Shown here: in pieces, positions 11,202-22,129 of the stretch | Numbering within the stretch: the first letter of the stretch is position 1 | Layout of the letters: each line of letters starts with the position of its first letter | NCBI GenBank assembly: GCA_037974335.1 | Contig: CM075724.1 | Coordinates: forward strand, 63,080,470-63,144,469 | Length of the DNA: 64,000 bases | From: Prionace glauca | Taxonomy: Eukaryota > Chordata > Chondrichthyes > Carcharhiniformes > Carcharhinidae | Reading direction: 5' to 3' | Notes under the pieces: generated by a model | Seen by the model: the letters and a program-made list of their open reading frames with translations, nothing else | Databases searched by the model: none | Told to the model about the DNA's origin: nothing | Program-made: the position numbers and the translations under genes

Positions 11202-12164
11202 AATAATTAGTACATTAATAGAAATGCTAGGAATTCTGGAAACGTAATTTGGGAAAGAAAACTTTCTAACTTTTATAATTATGAACAAATCATTAACACT
11301 TGTTTATTAATACAGTTTCTTAAAGTGCTGTAGGAATAAAAATCTAGTGTACTTCTCAGGCCACAGAGTAAAAAGAGACAATATGACTTGTTAATCTTAT
11401 CTTGAAAGAATGAATAGGCACTTGATTAAAGAGATTTTGAAAGATGTGGGTCGCGAGGGAGAGAGAGAGCTTTTGATGGATAGGCGTTGAGAGTTATTTT
11501 CTAAGTTTTTCAGAGTGGTCACTTCAGAACGTGGCCTGTGAAGGGTGACAAAAAATCTCTTCAATAGTAAAGATTACTCTCTCCTCTTATTGCTATTAAC
11601 GAATAGCATATTGCTATTAATTACCAGTTTGCCTTTTATCTTTCTGACATTTTACTTTTTTCATAATTAATAAACATTTTGTACTCGCCATTTAGAGTGA
11701 CCCTTCTTCCAATATGGTTAAGTCTCTGGAATCTGATGCGATTTAAATGGGTGATAATTGCAAATAAGTGATCCCCACAAATCTTAAATCATGTGAATAA
11801 AAAACATATAATACTGCCTCTGCTTGAAGAAGATTCTGAAGGTTACAGGGAACGTCGGCTCTCTCCTGATTGATTGAGAATTGCGTTGCCTTTTTCTAAA
11901 AGGCTTTGAAATAAATTTGAGATTGAAGTCTCCAGACATATATATTTCATGTGATATCATTTCTTTTGTATTGAACTCGACAACAGCTTGCACAACATCT
12001 CTCAGCATCAGATTGTTGATAGCGTACTTGGTGATTGTTGTTCCCACAACTATCTTGTTGTTTATTAAAAATGCTGTTAAAGTCAAAGCTTGTTGTGTTG
12101 ATCGCAATAACTTCGACAATAGACTAGCAAAACTGACAGTGTCGGCAATATTGTTGCTATATCA
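11202..12164. other. Unassigned AT-rich region
   Basis: No supportable feature. Overlapping ORFs on both strands at 11784-12168 have no known motifs and are read as chance. Confidence 0.4.
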
Positions 12165-12475
12165 TTAATTCAGAAACTCAGTTAATGTTCTGGGGATCGG
12201 GGTTCGAATCTTGCCACGGCAGCTGGTGGACTTTGAATTCAATAAAACTTATCTGCAATTCAGAATCCACCGATGACCATGAAACCATTGTCAATTGTTG
12301 GAAGAACTCATTTGGTTCACTAATGTCCTGTGGAAAAGGAAATCTGCCGACCTTCCCTTACATGATCTAGATGTGACTCCAGAACGACAGCAATGTGGTT
12401 GGCTCTCAACTGCTTCCAGAACAAGGCTGAAGCCTGGGCAATGTCCTACGAATTAATAAAAAGAAATTCTATGGT
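12165..12475 (+). repeat. SINE type II, plus copy with B-box
   Basis: Complete enough to show the family's order. The tRNA-like head has the B-box-like GGTTCGAATCT at 12201-12211. It is followed by ATGACCATGAAACCATTGTC, GGTTCACTAATGTCC, GAAATCTGCCGACC and the GTGACTCCAGAACGACAGC block. It is a SINE head, not a functional tRNA gene: the head is decayed and lacks a cloverleaf 5' half. Confidence 0.75.
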
Positions 12476-14434
12476 CATTGTTCGCATCCGCTCCATAATA
12501 TCCATTAACTGTAAGAAATAGAATTGCTCTGTGTCGGCACCCATGGATACAAAAGGATATATAGTTGTGTTGTAACAATTTGAAAACTATTTAATATTAT
12601 CACAAACTGGGGTTTGGTGACTTGAAAGAAACATACGTGATTTATGTCATATTCTTCTCGACAAACCTTATCTGCGAGATCTCCCTCTTCCTTTCCTGGC
12701 AGTTCTTAAGATCACACGGTGAAATCCGTCGATATTACGTCGTTATTGCCGCTGACATGTCGAAAGTAATTATCTGAATTATTCTTTTTTGAAATGAAGA
12801 TGTTTATTTTTCTTTATTGTTGAGGATGCATAGATATAGCCAAAAGCCAACTGAATGTAGAATCACAGGCACAAATTCACTCAGTTATACATTTTATACC
12901 GTTCCTGTGACCAAAGTCTACCCAACTAACTAAACAATTAAAACAGGCATAAGAACATAAGAAATAGGAGCAGGAGTAGGTCATCTGGCCCTTCGAGCCT
13001 GCCCCGCCATTCAATAAGATCATGGCTGATCTGTCGTGGCTTAGTTCCACCTTCCCGCCCTCTCCCCATAACCCTTAATCTCTTCTTTTATCAAAAACCC
13101 ATCAACCCGTTTCTTAAAAATATTTAGCGAGGCAGCCTCCACCACTTCAACGGGCAGAGAATTCCAAAGATTCACCACCCTTTGAGTGAAGACGTTCCTC
13201 CTCAACTCTGTTCTAAACCGCCTCCCCTTTACCTTGAGGCTGTGCCCCCTAGTCCTACTGTCTTTTTTGAGCGGGAAGAGTCTCTCCACCTCTACCCTAT
13301 CCATCCCATTCATCATCTTGTACGTCTCAATGAGATCTCCCCTCATTCTTCTAAACTCTAACGAGTACAAGCCTAATTTATTCAGCCTCTCCTCATAGCT
13401 CAATCCCCTCAACTCCGGTATCAGCCTAGTAAACCTCCTCTGCACTCCCTCCAGGGCCAAAATATCCTTGCGCAGGTGCGGCGCCCAAAACTGCACACAG
13501 TACTCCAGCTGCAGCCTCACCAATGCCCTATACAGCTGCAGCAAGACCTCCCTACTTTTATATTCAATCCCCCTCGCTATGAAGGCCAGCATCCCATTCG
13601 CCTTCCTGACCACCTGCTGCACCTGCAAGCTGGGTTTTTGCGACTCATGCACAAGGACCCTGAGGTCCCTCTGCACCGTCGCCTGCTGCAGTTTTTCGCC
13701 AAGTAAGTAATAGTCCTTCCTACCATTCCTCCTACCAAAGTGGACCACCTCACACTTGCCAACATTAAATTCCATTTGCCATTTCCTGGCCCATTCGCCC
13801 AGCCTATCTAGATCCTTCTGCAGACTCTCCACACCTTCCTCACAATTTGCCTTTCCCCCAATCTTGGTGTCATCAGCAAATTTCGACACCCTGCACTCGG
13901 TTCCCTCCTCCAGATCATCTATATAAATGGTAAATAGCTAAGGCCCCAGCACCGACCCCTGGGGCACCCCACTAGTCACCAACCGCCAATCCGAATAGCA
14001 TCCATTGACCCCCACTCTCTGCCTCCTATTTGACAACCAATCCTCTATCCACGCTAACACCCTACCCCCAACTCCATGTCCCCTGACCTTCTGCAATAAC
14101 CTCTTGTGAGGTACCTTGTCAAACGCCTTCTGAAAATCCAGAGAGACCACATCCACCGGCTCTCCTCTATCCACTGCCCTAGACACATCCACATAGAACT
14201 CCAGTAAATTTGTCAGACACGACTTCCCTTTAATGAAACCGTGTTGCGTCCGCCCTATCAAGCAATTCCCCTCAAGATGCCTCGCTATTTCTTCCTTAAT
14301 GACGGATTCTAACATTTTACCTACCACAGGCGTTAAACTAACCGGCCTATAATTCCCCGCCTTTTACCTGACACCCTTCTTAAACAACGGCGTAACATTA
14401 GCCGTTTTCCAATCTTCCGGCACTTCCCCGGAAT

Positions 14435-16335
14435 ACAAAGAACAAAACAGCACGGGAAACAGGCCCTTCGGCCCAACGAGCCCGCGCCGCCGTCCCATGG
14501 TCAGTGACCTATTCATGACTCTAGTCTATGCCTAATGTGTGAGGATCAGGGAGGTCCAATATAGGGACAATTTGTTACCCAATCAATCAGCCTAAAAGCA
14601 CATTTTTGGGATGTGGGAGGAAACCGGAGCACCCGGAGGAAACCCACGCAACCACGGGGAGAACGCGCAAACTCCCACGGACACAGGCCCAAATCCATGT
14701 GTCCGCACAGCAACAGAGATAGCCTCTGAGCTGCCATGATGCCCTCGAGATAGTCCAGTTTACGCACACCAACGACATGAAGCAGTAGGCAACTCCCGAT
14801 GCAATATCCAAGAGCAGCCCACCACAACCTGCCGCCCGCATGCCCCTTGCTGGACTTAAGTGCCTGTGGATAAAAAATTTCATTATTAAAGACTCTATAT
14901 CCCTGAGGTTAAAACTGACCCCAAGCCTACAATGCTTAGTAAGGCCTGCTATATCCCCCTATATGTAGACCGCTCATGTGGCTGTCCAAGTGACTCTTGA
15001 ACAACCCTAGCATGCCTGCTTCCACCACCTTACTCGGCAGTGCATTCCACATCCCCACTACCTTTTGTGTGAAAAACTGCCCTCTAATATTAGTCTTATA
15101 TCTAGCCCCCCTCACCCTAAGCCCGTGACCCCTCGTTCTATCCATTTCTAATAGCGGAAAAAGCTTATCACCATCTACTCTATCTGTCCCCTTCATAATC
15201 TTATAAACCTCTATTAGATCCCCCCTCAGCCGACGTCTCTCAAGGGAAAACAGCCCAAGTGCGTTCAATCTTCCCTCGTAAGACAGCCCTTCCATACCAG
15301 GCAACATCCTGGTAAATCTCCTCTGCACTCTCTCCAGGATCTCTACATCCTTCCGGTAGTACGGCGACCAGAACTGGACGCAGTACTCCAGGTGAGGCCT
15401 AACCAACATTCTATACAACTGCAACATCAGACTCCTACTCTTATATTCTATACCCCTTCCTATGAAGGCTAACATGCCATACGCTTTCCTCATCACATTC
15501 TGCACCTGCACCGACACCTTCAGGGACTTGTGTACCTGCACCCCCAGGTCTCTCTGTGTATCTATACTCCGGATAGTTCTACCTTTTATCATATAACTCC
15601 CTTCCACATTATTCCGGCCAAAGTGCATCACCTCGCATTTCTCCGGATTAAATTCCATTTGCCATCTATCTGCCCAATCTACCAGCCTATCTATGTCCTG
15701 TTGCATTGCCAGGCACTGCTCCTCAGTACCCGCCAATCCAACCATCTTAGTGTCATCAGCAAATTTGCTGATCACACCACCTACCCCCTCTTCCAAGTCA
15801 TTGATATATACTACAAATAGTAGAGGTCCTAGTACCGAGCCCTGCGGCACACCACTGGTGACAGACCTCCAATTGGAAAAGGAGCCCTCCACTACTACCC
15901 GCCGTCTCCTCCTCCCAAGCCAGTTCTCCACCCATCTACATACCTGGCCTTGTATCCCATGAGCCTTCACCTTTTCTATCAGCCTACCGTGAGGGACCTT
16001 GTCAAACGCCTTACTGAAATCCATATAGACAACATCAACGGCTTGTCCTTCGTCAACCGTTTTTGTCACCTCTTCAAAAAATTCCAATAGATTCGTAAGG
16101 CACGACCTCCCTGTAACGAAGCCATGCTGCGTATCCCTGATCAGATTGCAGCTTTCCAGATGCTCATACATCCTATCCTTGAGGATCCTCTCCATTATCT
16201 TGCCTATAACTGAAGTCAAGCTCACTGGCCTATAGTTCCCTGGGTTATCCCTCTGACCCTTCTTAAACAACGGTACTACATTTGCAATCCGCCAATCCTC
16301 TGGGACCTCACCTGTATCCAAAGAAGAGACAAAGA
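14435..16335 (-). mobile_element. CR1-like LINE family B, copy B1, inserted in A3
   Basis: A different CR1 subfamily. The coding end is open from about 16330 to 14936: SLDTGEVPEDWRIANVVPLF, YMDFSKAFDKVPHGRLIEK, TSGVPQGSVLGPLLF, ISKFADDTKM, MLAFIGRGIEYKSRSL and FFTQKVVGMWNALPSKVVEA. The 3' UTR (14435-14930) contains, in reverse complement, a tRNA-SINE-like body (GGTGCTCCGGTTTCCTCCCA at about 14610-14640) and ends at the left in an ACAAAGAAC tail. The 5' end is truncated in the RT; the junction with A3 shows two or three bases of shared sequence. One open frame crosses the B1/A3 junction up to 16369. Confidence 0.92.
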
Positions 16336-17852
16336 TCCAGCGACGTCTGGAAAATAACCACCAAGGCATCCACTATCACCTCCGCCATTTCTTTCAGAAC
16401 CCTCGGGTGCATTCCATCCGGTCCTGGGGACTTGTCCACAATCAGCCCCTCCAGTCTGTCGAGCACCACCTCTCTAGTAACAGTAATGTCATTAAGACCC
16501 TCCATTCCTACCACCTTTCCATCGCTAACACCCGGCAAATTATTCACGTCCTCCTCCGTGAAGACAGAAACAAAATAGTTATTCAAGACCTTAGCCATAT
16601 CACCATCCCCTACCACTAGCTCCCCTTTCTCATCCTCTAAAGGACCAACGTTCACCCTAGCCAGCCTCTTCCTTTTTATATATTTATAAAAACTCTTGCT
16701 ATGCTTTTTTATATTAAGTGCTAGCCAAGCCTCATAGCTTCTCCTACCCTCCTTTATCAATTTCTTTGTCAATCTTTGTTGACATTTAAACCTTTCCCAA
16801 TCCTCTTCTCGCCCACTGCTCTTAGCTACTCTAAACTCCTCCGCTTTTAATTTAACACTTTCCTTCACCTCCTTCGTTATCCACGGCTTATTACCTCTCC
16901 TCCTACTGTCCTTTTTAACCATCGGAATAAATTTCTGCTGAGCACCAAGAAAGATCTCCTTAAAGATCCTCCTCTGCTCCTCAGCAGACCTACCTTCCAA
17001 CGCACTCCCCCAGTCCACGTTCGCCAATTCTTCTCTCATCCTACCATACTCCCCTCTATTCAAACAAAGGACGCGTGTCCGGGAACCCACTTTCTCCTCC
17101 TCCATCTGCTCCAGAAACTCCACCATACAATGATCACTCTCTCCAAGAGGATCCTTCACCGCAAGGTCCCTAATTCTACCCGCCTCATTACACAGCACCA
17201 GATCCAAGATAGCTCGCTCCCTCGTCGGCTCCAACACACACTGTTCAAGGAAATTATCCCTGCAGCATTCCAAGAACTCCACCTCGAGCCCACCTCGTCC
17301 AACATGGGTCGACCAATCAACATGCAGATTGAAATCTCCCATAACTACTGCCGTCCCATTCCTGCACGCCGCACTTATTTGCGCGTTAACAGCCCGCCCC
17401 ACCTCCAGATCATTATTCGGGGGCCTATAGACGACACCCACTAGCGTCTTCCTCCCTTTTCTGTTCCTAATCTCCACCCACAACGATTCCACTTTCTGCT
17501 CCTTGGCTCCGATATCATCCCTTGCTACCACCTTGACACTATCCTTAATCAGCAGAGCTACGCCACCCCGTCTTTCCTCCTGCATATCCTTCCTAAACAC
17601 TTGATAGCCCTGTACATTCATCTCCCAGTCCCTGTCACCTTGCAGCCACGTCTCTGTAATGGCCACCAGATCGTATCCATTTGTGTCGATCTGCGCCATC
17701 AGCTCATCCACTTTATTCCGAATGCTTCGTGCATTCAGATAAAGCGCTTTCATCCCAGCCTTCACCTGGACCCTACTTGCCGTAACGCCACCAATTGGGA
17801 CATCCTTGGCCTCTTCCCTTACCTGTACCCTATCCTGAACTTTAGACCTCAT
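16336..17852 (-). CDS. LINE A3 ORF2, endonuclease to RT N-terminus
   Basis: Open frame of about 510 residues inside A3. It begins near KALYLNARSIRNKVDEL and carries an apurinic-type endonuclease with AITETWLQGD, VGVVYRPPNN, VVMGDFNLHVDW and GESDHCMVEF, which hold the catalytic Glu, Asp/Asn and Asp-His positions of the family. Then follow the linker (RRRGNKPWITKEVKES), the RT start (KSFYKYIKRKRL) and KSPGPDGMHPRVLKEM. It would nick DNA and prime reverse transcription of LINE RNA. The frame is cut off by the B1 insertion, so this copy cannot make a full ORF2 protein. Confidence 0.88.
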
Positions 17853-17886
17853 AGCGTCACCTACCCTCGCACCCCCCCCCCCCCCC

Positions 17887-18360
17887 CTAATTAGTTAAAG
17901 CCCTGTCTACAGTCCTCTTTACTCGATTCGCCAGCACTCTGGTCCCAGCATGATTCAGACCAACCCCATCCTGCCCGAACAGGTCCCACCTACCCCAATA
18001 CTGGTGCCAATGCCCCATAAATTCGAACCCATTCCTCCCACACCAATCCCTGAGCCACCCATTTACTTCCTTTATCCTATCAACCCTACGCCCGTCTGCC
18101 CTCGGTTCAGGCAGTAGCCCAGAGATAACCACCTTGTCGATTCCACTTTTTAATTCCATTGCCAGCTTTTCATACTCCCTTCCCAGATTCTCAGTCCGCA
18201 ATTTGCCTACGTCGCCGGTACCCACGTGTACTACAACGACCGGGTTCTCACCCTCCCACTCCAAATTCCTCTGCAGCCCAGCTGCGACATCCTGTACCCG
18301 AGCACCAGGCAGACAACACACCCTTCTGTGCACTTTGTCATTGAAACAAAACCCAACCAA
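17887..18360 (-). CDS. LINE A3 ORF1, SGNH-type esterase domain (partial)
   Basis: A 157-codon open frame just upstream of ORF2. It shows VVVVHVGTGDVGKL (the block resembling GTND of SGNH/GDSL hydrolases), VVISGLLPEPR, VNGWLRDWCGRNGFEFM, and near the end DGVGLNHAGTRVLANRV, resembling the final Asp-x-x-His block. CR1 and L2 LINEs are known to encode such an esterase in ORF1; its role in transposition is unsettled. The N-terminal coiled-coil part is missing or not recognisable beyond 18370. A remnant of the same domain is in the ancient LINE at 31627-31842. Confidence 0.82.
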   Translation of the reverse strand: MVGFCFNDKVHRRVCCLPGARVQDVAAGLQRNLEWEGENPVVVVHVGTGDVGKLRTENLGREYEKLAMELKSGIDKVVISGLLPEPRADGRRVDRIKEVNGWLRDWCGRNGFEFMGHWHQYWGRWDLFGQDGVGLNHAGTRVLANRVKRTVDRALTN

Positions 18361-18370
18361 AATGGGAAAG

Positions 18371-19239
18371 ACATAAAGTGAACAGGGCTTAAACTGTTTA
18401 AGTTTAAACCCCGTGGCCTACTTAAAAAACAACTGTTACTGCAGCGTAACACGGCATTTCTAACTTTTGAGAGGTGTCCATTACCCTGCCACACAGCAGA
18501 CAACGGCGCTTCTTTTCGCATTGATTACGTTTCAATCAGGTTGGCTTAATTTTGGTGTGAAATAAATGCAGCGCATCTCTGCCTCGCCCAATGCATGTCT
18601 GATAACTATTTGTATTTTGCGTTCGGCTTTCTAATAACTCTTTGTTAACCAAACGCCTACACCTACCTAACGACGTGAGCCCCGGTTTTGTGTCTCAAAT
18701 GTTTACGTGATGCTTTCAAACAAATGCACAATTCACTTTGGACATTATAATTACTATTTTGGAATGGGTGCCAAGACCAGCGGTCCTGAGATTCGTTTTT
18801 AGTGCTCACAAAACGTTTAACTATATTTCAAGTGATTCCTGATACTAGAACTACCGCCATTACTGTCAGACCTGGAATAAAATTCAGCATTAATCTCACT
18901 GTAGTATAGCATGACATGCCTCTCATCAGTGTTACCGGGAACTCGTTAATGTTTTCAGAGTAACAGGCTCTCTATTAATGTTTTAGATCCCGAGACCATG
19001 AAAAGGTAGCTGAACTCTATCTAACATTTCTAAATATTCCGGACGTTCCGAGATTCCAGGGTTGCTGGAGTAGTGCTTAACCTGATTCCATTCTGAACAT
19101 GCAAGCGTGCTATTGGAGTATTGTTCTTTCAAAACTTGCCAGAAGTGCCACGGAGACTTTCCGTGTTTAATAAAACTGATGTGGCGCCGTTTCTCCCAAA
19201 TAATCCACAATACACATTTGTGCTTTGTTTTTATATACC
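18371..19239. other. Unassigned region
   Basis: No gene or repeat recognised. It may include the unrecognised 5' end of LINE A3 for the first few hundred bases. Confidence 0.4.
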
Positions 19240-19577
19240 GGCACGGTAGCACAGTGGTTAGCACGGCTGGTTCACAGCTCCAGGGTCCTGGGTTCGATTC
19301 CCGGCTCGGGTCACTGCCTGTGTGGAGTTTGCACATTCTCCTCGTGTCTGCGTGGGTTTTCTCCGGGTGCTCCGGTTTCCTCCCATAGTCCAAAGATGTG
19401 CGGGTTAGGTTCATTGGCTATGCTAAAATTGCCCCTTAGTGTCCTGGGATGTGTCGGTTAGAGGGATTAGCAGGTAAAATGTGTAGGGATATGGGGATAG
19501 GGTCTGGGTGGGATTGTGTTCGGTGCAGACTCGATGGGCCGAAGGGCCTGTTTCTGCACTGTAGGGTTCTATGGTAC
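19240..19577 (+). repeat. tRNA-derived SINE (HE1/Deu-like type I), near complete
   Basis: Starts GGCACGGTAGCACAGTGGTT with an A-box-like GCACAGTGGTTAGC and a perfect B-box-like GGTTCGATTCC at 19291-19301. The conserved body GGTGCTCCGGTTTCCTCCCA follows, then the 3' block GACTCGATGGGCCGAAGGGC, ending TTCTATGG near 19575. Little decay, so it is young. The body is shared with the 3' UTR of LINE family B. The family name is from memory of elasmobranch SINEs. Confidence 0.88.
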
Positions 19578-20080
19578 TTTCTTCCACTAACCAACGCGAG
19601 TAATACTTCCAGCAGTTCTAATTACAGGTGTTTTGCTTTTTTATGGCCTCTTACGATCTTCCAGTGAGCAGTTTCAGTATCAATCATTCCGCAGTTGACA
19701 ACAGTTCCACCAGTGATTCAGAAGGTTTTCAGTTCAAGTCGCACCCCAAACATCAAAAGCTGACACCACAGTACAGTTCTGAAGGACCGATTAAGAGTTG
19801 TATCTGTTGCCTTTCGGACGCAACTTCATACTGAGGCCCCGCCTGCTGGAAGGCGCTTGAAAAGGATTCCCAAACATGATCTGCTTCACCTCGCCTGCCT
19901 TATGGAACGCAGCTGGCGGGAATGCCAGGAACGAAGTGGCAAGTCGAGCAAAAATGAAAGCAGGTAACCATTTGGGCTGCAGCTTATGCACCTCGTGGAA
20001 AGCATGACAAACACCACTCTCATCATTACGCACCGGGCTAGGTACAACTTCAGGAGCGTCGCCCTCAGCAAGCATCCGTC
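19578..20080. other. Unassigned region
   Basis: Half a kilobase with no recognised feature. Confidence 0.4.
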
Positions 20081-20194
20081 TCGGGTAAATATGTGGGGTT
20101 GAGGGCATAGGGTCCGGGATGGGATTGTTGTCGGTGCAAACTCAATGGGCCAAACGGCCTCCTTCTGCACTGCAGGGATTTTATTCTATGTGGC
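20081..20194 (+). repeat. SINE type I 3' end fragment
   Basis: Matches the last third of the SINE at 19240-19577: GTAAATATGTGGGGTTGAGG, GGGATGGGATTGTTGTCGG, CTCAATGGGCCAAACGGCC and a TTCTATG end. Confidence 0.8.
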
Positions 20195-20331
20195 ACTTCG
20201 CAGAAGGAGGCTGTCCATTAGCTTTAATCTTTTCATTAAACATTCATTCCCTCCAGCACCATTGCACCCAAGTAGCTGTATGCACAATTACACGGTACAC
20301 TGCAAAAACATAAAAGTTTTCTTTGACAGAT

Positions 20332-20610
20332 TACGTTAGGACTTTATTCTCTGGAGCGTAGAAGGATGAGGGGAGATTTGATAGAGGTGTATAAAATTAT
20401 GATAGGTATAGATAGAGTGAATGCAAGCAAGCTTTTTTCCGCTGAAGCTAAGGGAGAAAAAAATCTAGAGGACATGGGTTAAGGATGAAGGGGGAAAAGT
20501 TTAAAGGGAATTGTTTGCGGGGCGTGGGGGGGGGGGGGGGTTCACAAGAGAGTGGTGGGAGTGTAGAATGAGCTGCCAGATGAAGTGGTAAATGTGGGCC
20601 CCACTTATGG
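20332..20610 (+). mobile_element. Old CR1-like LINE C-terminal fragment with poly-G
   Basis: Plus-strand remnant starting GACTTTATTCTCTGGAGCG, which reads [19 protein letters not shown]-like in the LINE frame, then GAATGAGCTGCCAG (WNxLP). A run of about 15 G lies at 20526-20540 in the middle. Confidence 0.7.
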
Positions 20611-20649
20611 CTGTCTGAACTGAGACGGCTCCAAATAGTACGGTCTCCA

Positions 20650-21260
20650 AGACTGTATTTGACGATTTCATGTTTGTTGATGACGGAGAACGAACTGTCA
20701 GACCCGATCTTGCCATCCATCGTCGCATGTGCGTGTGTTGTATTGCACTTAACAACGTTGGCCTTATGATCAGCACAAAGAAAACCGAAGCGACGTACCA
20801 GCTTGTTCCAGCGAAGCTCTATCTCAAGTTCGGTAGTCCACAGTGGTTCATTTATCTTGATTGCCCTCTCTCTCGCTGCCCCCGCTCCCTTCTTTCTCGA
20901 TCATCAGCAAAACGCCTGCAAGAATTGTAATCATTAAAACACCACAAACAGCAGTCATATTATGAAGGCGATCAGTCTGCCTACCAGACTGAAATTCTAT
21001 GGAGCAATGCTCCTCTCTATGCAGGCCATGGCGCATGGACATTGTACCTCTGCCATGCCAAAAGGTTCGACGGCTTCAACTTGAGTTTTCCTTGGAAGCT
21101 TCTGAAGATTGGATGATCGTACAAAATACCAGACAGTGATTGGTTGACCCGAGTTTGTATGTCAAACATCCGCACAATAAAGAGAGGTCACAACTGAATT
21201 GAATTGGTCTGATGGCCAGAATGCCTGACACTCGTTCACCAAAGTTAATCTCCTATGGAG
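20650..21260 (+). mobile_element. Degenerate non-LTR reverse transcriptase fragment of another clade
   Basis: The plus frame at 20655-20880 reads FMFVDDGERTV (a YADD-box relative) and VGLMISTKKTEATYQLVPAK, a pattern (LTISLKKTEVMYQPAP) well known from vertebrate non-LTR RTs distinct from CR1. Past a frameshift, 21180-21245 reads a decayed LRWVGHVxRM-like end. It is old and broken. The clade assignment is open. Confidence 0.55.
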
Positions 21261-21703
21261 ATTTTGAGTAAAGGGACTCCCACAGTCAAAAGGAACAGCT
21301 ACGAGGACATTCTGAAGACTTTGCTTTGGCGTGTTAATATCGACGCTGATTCTTTTGTAACTCTATAGTTATTTTAAATTCCAACATATATTAGTTGAAT
21401 GTGCTGAATATTTAGTTGAATATTTAACACACGAATCACTTTCAAATATTGATTCTACATGTATTTTCTGTAGCTTTACGTTTGGCAAAACGATTCTGCA
21501 ATTTTAGTAGACTCATACCAAGCACAGCAACAACAAAAGCACACTATAACAAAGCAGTTGCCCTAACAAAACCACGTTGAAGAGCATCTGTTTTAATGAA
21601 GTTCTACATCCATTAGACTTCTGGAGAATGAGTGCACTTTCCCAGGCATCTCATTCTGTCTTATCTCAAGTAAAAGTAGAACTATTCTTAGTTGTATTCT
21701 TTG

Positions 21704-21746
21704 TGCGTGTGTGTGTGTGTGTGTCTGTGTGTGTGTGTGTGTGTGC
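21704..21746. repeat. (GT)n microsatellite
   Basis: About 20 GT units with one CT interruption. Confidence 0.97.
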
Positions 21747-22129
21747 TCTCACATGGGTTATGCACTATGTCAGTCCTTTGTAAATTGCTTTATTACTTTT
21801 AAGGTTATAAGAAAGTTTATCACTTAATGTTTTGTTATAAAAATAAATTAACTCATCCCAAATAACCACTGAGCAAGGTAACATCAACTTTCTCATCGCC
21901 TATGCAAAACAGAAAGTCGCTGATAAGAATCTGATTTGATTGCAAATAAATGGAATCTGAGACTATGAGCTCAAGATATCAATCACGGGGGCATGACAAC
22001 ATTTTTCCCCCATTTTGAATGAAGATAGGGGAATAAAGAATGCATGAAATATATTATCTTAACAAGAAGTAAGTAAATTAACAAACTAACTTTGGTGACT
22101 GGACTTTTCACACAAGTAACTGAAATCTT
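21747..22129. other. Unassigned region
   Basis: AT-rich, nothing recognised. Confidence 0.4.

Larger units (their letters stand above)
12949..18370 (-). mobile_element. CR1-like LINE family A, copy A3, near full length, split by a family B LINE
   Basis: The longest A copy. The 3' part lies at 12949-14434 (tail, C-terminus, RT with GVPQGSVLGP). It is interrupted by LINE B1 at 14435-16335 and resumes at 16336 with the rest of the RT N-terminus, the endonuclease and ORF1 up to about 18370. The A sequence is exactly continuous across the insertion (GGAAT then CCAGCGACG). A TAG lies at about 13940 at the same codon as in A2. A C-run of about 16 (17872-17887) separates ORF2 from ORF1. The true 5' end is not clear. 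Confidence 0.92.

Noticed and set aside
19240-19310. Possible tRNA gene
   Set aside because: A and B boxes belong to the SINE head; the 5' half does not fold as a cloverleaf and the SINE body follows directly.
21140-21160. GTGATTGGTTGACC, resembling the Y-box of MHC promoters
   Set aside because: It falls inside the decayed reverse transcriptase fragment at 20650-21260 and no X-box is near.
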